Below, piece by piece: positions 60,498 to 64,000 of a DNA stretch of 64,000 nt. A model generated the notes under the pieces. The model was not told where the DNA came from. It saw nothing but the letters and a program-made list of their open reading frames with translations, and did not search any database. The translations under genes and the position numbers were made by a program. Source of the stretch: Symbiodinium natans (lineage: Eukaryota > Sar > Dinophyceae > Suessiales > Symbiodiniaceae); contig CAJNDS010002423.1 of the NCBI GenBank assembly GCA_905221605.1, positions 50,001-114,000 of the forward strand, written 5' to 3'. Every line of letters starts with the position of its first letter. The first letter of the stretch is position 1.

Positions 60498-62230
60498 GAA
60501 TGAGGCTTAGAAGAGGATGTCTTGGGATGTGGCGTCTTAATATGAAAAGTAATAAAAAAAGAAATAGAGAGGGTTTCTTAGGGTGTGGTTCTTTTGAGGA
60601 TGTGGACCTGCAATTCAAAAGTCTAATTGGACTTAAAAAAGAGTGGGGCTTCGAAGAGGATGTCTTGGGGTGTGGCCTCTTAATTTAAACGTCTATTTAA
60701 GTGGAATCACAAAGGAAGTCCAGTTGAGGATTTCTTAGGGTGTGGTGTTTTAGTGCAAACCTCAAATTACATTTCATTACGAAGCGGGGCCAGAGGAGAC
60801 TTTCACAGGGTGTGGTCGGTAAAATAAAATTCCAAAGAGGTAGTAACGAATGAGGCTTAGAAGGGCGTGGCCTCTTAATTGTTTTACTTGGTTTGGTTTT
60901 ACGAACGAAGCTGTGGCTTTACCATACACAGGTCTTAGGGTGTGGCCTTTGAAATTCTGTCCAAAGGGGTGTGGCCTCTAAACTTAAAATTCAATTTAAG
61001 TGGAATTCCAAACGAGTCCAGATGAGGATTTCTTAGGGTGTGGCGTTTTAATACAAACCTCAAATAACATTTTAGTATGAAGCGAGGCCAGGGGAGAATT
61101 TCATAGGGTGTGGTCTGCAAAATAGAATTCCAAATAGGTATTAACCAATGAAGCTTAGAAGAGGATGTCTTGTGGCGGGGCCTCTTAATTTGTTTGTTTG
61201 ACTTGGGTTTAATTTACTAACGAAGCTATGGCTTTATCATATACAAGTCTATTGACATTTCACTAATAGGCACCAGAAGAGGATTTCATAGGGTCTAGCG
61301 GTTAAATATGGAATTGTAAGTACATTCAAATACGAATGGGGGCTCATGATATAAATTTCTGTCCAAGAGTTACATACGAACCTAGCCTAGGTCAGAACTT
61401 CTTAGGGTGTGGGCTTCTTACCTAGAATTATAAACTTCTTCCGAGATTCTGTTACGAACAGGCCCCAGAATGGTGTGGCTTTTTTTAATACAAGCATCTT
61501 GGCAAATCGAAAATAAGTCTAATTACAAACGAAGGTATAATGAGGATTTCTTGGCGTGTGGCTTTGTAATACAGAATTCTAATTAATCTTCATTACAAAT
61601 AGGGGCCAGAAAGGGATTTCATAGGGTATAGTCTGCAATATAGAATTCTAACTCGGTTTCATTGCGAGGAGGATGTCCTGGGGTTGGCCTCTGAATATAC
61701 ACTTGCTTTACTTGGGTTCAATTACGAACGAAGCCCAGAAGAGGATTTCTTAGGGTGTGGCCTTACAATATGAAATCAAATTGCGTTTCATTACGTATGG
61801 GGCCAGCGAAAGATTTCACAGGGTGTGGGAAAAACAAAAATGTTTTAAATAGGTATTAATCAATGAGGCTTAGAAGAGGATGTCTTGGGGCTGGGCCTCT
61901 TAATATGTTTTTTTACTTGGGTTAATTACGAACGAAGCTGTGGCTTTATCAGACACAAGTCTACTGAAATTTCATTAAGAGGGCCCAGAAGAGGATTTCA
62001 TAGGGTGTGGCCTTTAAGTATAGAATTCTTTTCGTAGGGTGTGGGCTTCTTATGTAGAAGCATTTTCTCAATAAAATAGGAAGGAAGCCCAGATGAGGAT
62101 TTCTGAGGCTGTAACCTCTGCATATAAAGCTCTTGTGAGATTTTGTTACGGACAGGTAGGCCCCAGAAGAGGATTTCATAGGGTGCGGCTTTTAATTGGC
62201 AAATTTAGATTTCTAAAAAAATTTTACTAC
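60498..62230. repeat. Diverged tandem array, unit about 110-130 bp
   Basis: AGAAGAGGATTTCTTAGGGTGTGGC or variants recur about fifteen to twenty times, alternating with CATTACGAACGAGG-like blocks. Units differ greatly, so the array is old. No gene seen. Confidence 0.8.
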
Positions 62231-62333
62231 GAATGAGGCCAGTGGCCTTTTAATTTTCATTCCGACTTAGGTTTAAATCTCGCTTCGATGGGCCCGAAAG
62301 GCCTTTCGACCTAGATCATGGGGGGGGGGGTGA

Positions 62334-62334
<1 letters not shown>

Positions 62335-62370
<36 letters not shown>

Positions 62371-62865
62371 TGTATACATATTATATATTAATATTATATT
62401 ATATACATTTTATATTAGATATATACAATACATCTATTTATATACAATACATTATAACATCATGGGTATATGTATATATATATATACTTATATTTATATA
62501 TATATATATATATATACCATTTATATTTATATTTTCATATTGTTGTATATTATATGATATATGTATGTATATAAATAAGTAAATATAATTATAATAAATA
62601 AATGAATATATATATATATATTGTATATATATATATCGCTATTGTATATTATATGTCATATATTGCATATCATATATTGTATATTGTATATTATATACTG
62701 CATATAATGCATAATATAAAGTATATAATATATAAGATATACTGTATACATAATCTACAATATATAAAATATATAATATTATTTATTTTTAATTAGTTTA
62801 TTATTTATTATTCATTATATAGTATATTTTATATATTATGTAGTATGTATTATGTATTGTTCTTT
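62335..62865. repeat. AT-rich low-complexity DNA
   Basis: (TA)n and TATATTA variants. Confidence 0.95.
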
Positions 62866-63515
62866 GAAGCCATTGGAATGCAAAGAAAATGGAAGTTTTT
62901 TGCTTAAAACATGTAGAAGTAGAGTTTTTCCGATGGAAACATAGAGATAATAGAGGATTTCTCATGAAAACGTGATGACAGTAGACGTTTTCTTGTGGGA
63001 GTATGAAGAAATAGAGGCTTTCCCATTGAAAGATCGAGAAAATAGAAGGTTTTCCAACCACTACCACCACTTCTACGCATCGTGCGAACATTGTTTGCAA
63101 ATGGGGGGGGCTGCGCCCCCCCCAAACCCCCCGCTGTTTTTTTAAGCTGTGCAAAGCGTGCTGCAAAGCCAAGTGGGGGGGGGGGGCTGCGCCAACCCCA
63201 ACCCCCCCGCGTTTTTATCAAGCTGTGCCACTGCAAAGCGTGCTTTATGAATCTTGTTGAAGCCATTGGGATACTACAAAGTTTAAGTTTTTCTTAAAAT
63301 ATATGGAAATAGAAGTTTTCCGATGGAAACATAGAGATGATAGAGGTTTCCTATGAAAACGTGAAGAAAATAGAGGTTTTCTTGTGGGAATATGAAGAAA
63401 TAGAGGTTTTCCTATTAAAAGATCGAGAAAATAGAAGGTTTTCCAACCACTACCACCACCCACTACGACCCATCGTGCGAGCATTGTGTTTGCAAATGGG
63501 GGGGGGGGGACTGCG
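62866..63515. repeat. Two direct copies of a 250-bp segment
   Basis: GAAGCCATTGG ... GATGGAAACATAGAGATRATAGAGG ... CCAACCACTACCACCAC occurs at about 62866-63110 and 63258-63512, each ended by a poly-G run with CTGCGCC; the spacer holds a third partial GGGGGGCTGCGCCAACCCC block. Confidence 0.85.
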
Positions 63516-63722
63516 CCCCAACCCCCCCCCGCCCCCCCGCTGTATTCCAAGAGGAAAATGGGTTAATTTTTTTTTGATGCTTATTTCTTTTTTTTGATCC
63601 CTTGGGGTTATTTTTTTTGATGCTAATTTTTTTTTGATCCTTCACCCCTTGAACCCGGCAGTTTATGGCTCAGCCCTCCGAGGGCTTCAAGTCTTTGTAG
63701 CCCAAAGGGGGGGCGCTCCAGC

Positions 63723-63782
63723 CTCTTTAGGGTTTAGGGTTTAGGGTTTAGGGTTTAGGGTTTAGGGTTTAGGGTTTAGGGC
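63723..63782. repeat. G-strand telomere-like tract
   Basis: Eight TTTAGGG units. The last 218 bases to the window edge hold nothing that I can identify. Confidence 0.93.
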
Positions 63783-64000
63783 TTGGTAGGGGTTCGATGT
63801 TGATCAAAGATGTGTAGGGGAAATGGCCTCTAGGCTTGCTTCATGGGCGGTATAGTGTAGCACGGGACCTTAAATTATCTCACATATCGTCCCCGTATCA
63901 TGAGTCCCTAGAGAAGAATGCATGATAGTAGCCCCTGTGTTAGGGCAGCAGGACTAGGGCTAAGTAAGTTTGTGACGGATTTCATGCGGAGTACGGTTTG

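Noticed and set aside
58986-62582. CRISPR, tRNA or rRNA genes
   Set aside because: Regular repeats here are satellites without spacers; no cloverleaf or rRNA-like sequence was recognised anywhere in the window.

Overview
The window looks like nuclear DNA of a dinoflagellate. Reasons seen in the sequence: plant-type telomere-like repeats (TTTAGGG/CCCTAAA) are scattered in dozens of tracts; a perfect 21-base copy of the dinoflagellate trans-spliced leader (CCGTAGCCATTTTGGCTC...) lies at 8462-8482; small exons are joined by GT, GC and apparently GA 5' splice sites with AG followed by G at the 3' site; all recognisable multi-exon genes are on one strand; and retroelements are of kinds known from Symbiodiniaceae and relatives. 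I cannot name the species.

Layout. 1-6969 (minus): a Ty1/Copia-like retrotransposon cut by the window edge, with gag + retropepsin-like, C5-methyltransferase-like + integrase, and reverse transcriptase reading frames, and a degenerate spliced-leader relic at its 5' end. 7063-8121: a foldback element and the last exons of a small gene. 8462-11757 (plus): an intronless spliced-leader-bearing retrogene of unknown function running into a decayed 5'-truncated LINE. 11844-19802 (plus): exon pieces of a kinase-fold gene (HGDLNAANI ... VWLIDF) and of an unidentified helical protein, with a second truncated LINE with a 13-bp target-site duplication. 19978-21880: microsatellite and minisatellite arrays. 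22447-39734 (plus): at least five micro-exon genes or gene parts (C to G). 39852-46629: an island almost free of telomere-like repeats, holding a ubiquitin-like reading frame, an intact LINE polymerase gene on the minus strand with a possible companion reading frame, and an intronless FNIP-type leucine-rich-repeat gene. 47038-58320 (plus): further micro-exon genes (H, I and fragments). 58440-64000: AT-rich satellites, a 550-bp palindrome, diverged tandem arrays and a last short telomere-like tract.

The main point of interest is the introns. Where exons can be joined with matching reading phase, the intron usually carries a G-rich tract (TTTAGGG)n in its 5' part and a C-rich tract (CCCTAAA)n in its 3' part, often separated by a short unrelated loop. 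The pre-mRNA of each such intron could fold into a (UUUAGGG)n/(CCCUAAA)n hairpin that brings the splice sites together; in about ten cases the 5' splice site itself is the G of GTTTAG(GG). This reads like a family of introns built from, or colonised by, inverted telomere-type repeats. No transcripts were available, so exon borders are inferred from splice signals, open frames and phase matching only. No rRNA, tRNA or CRISPR was recognised.
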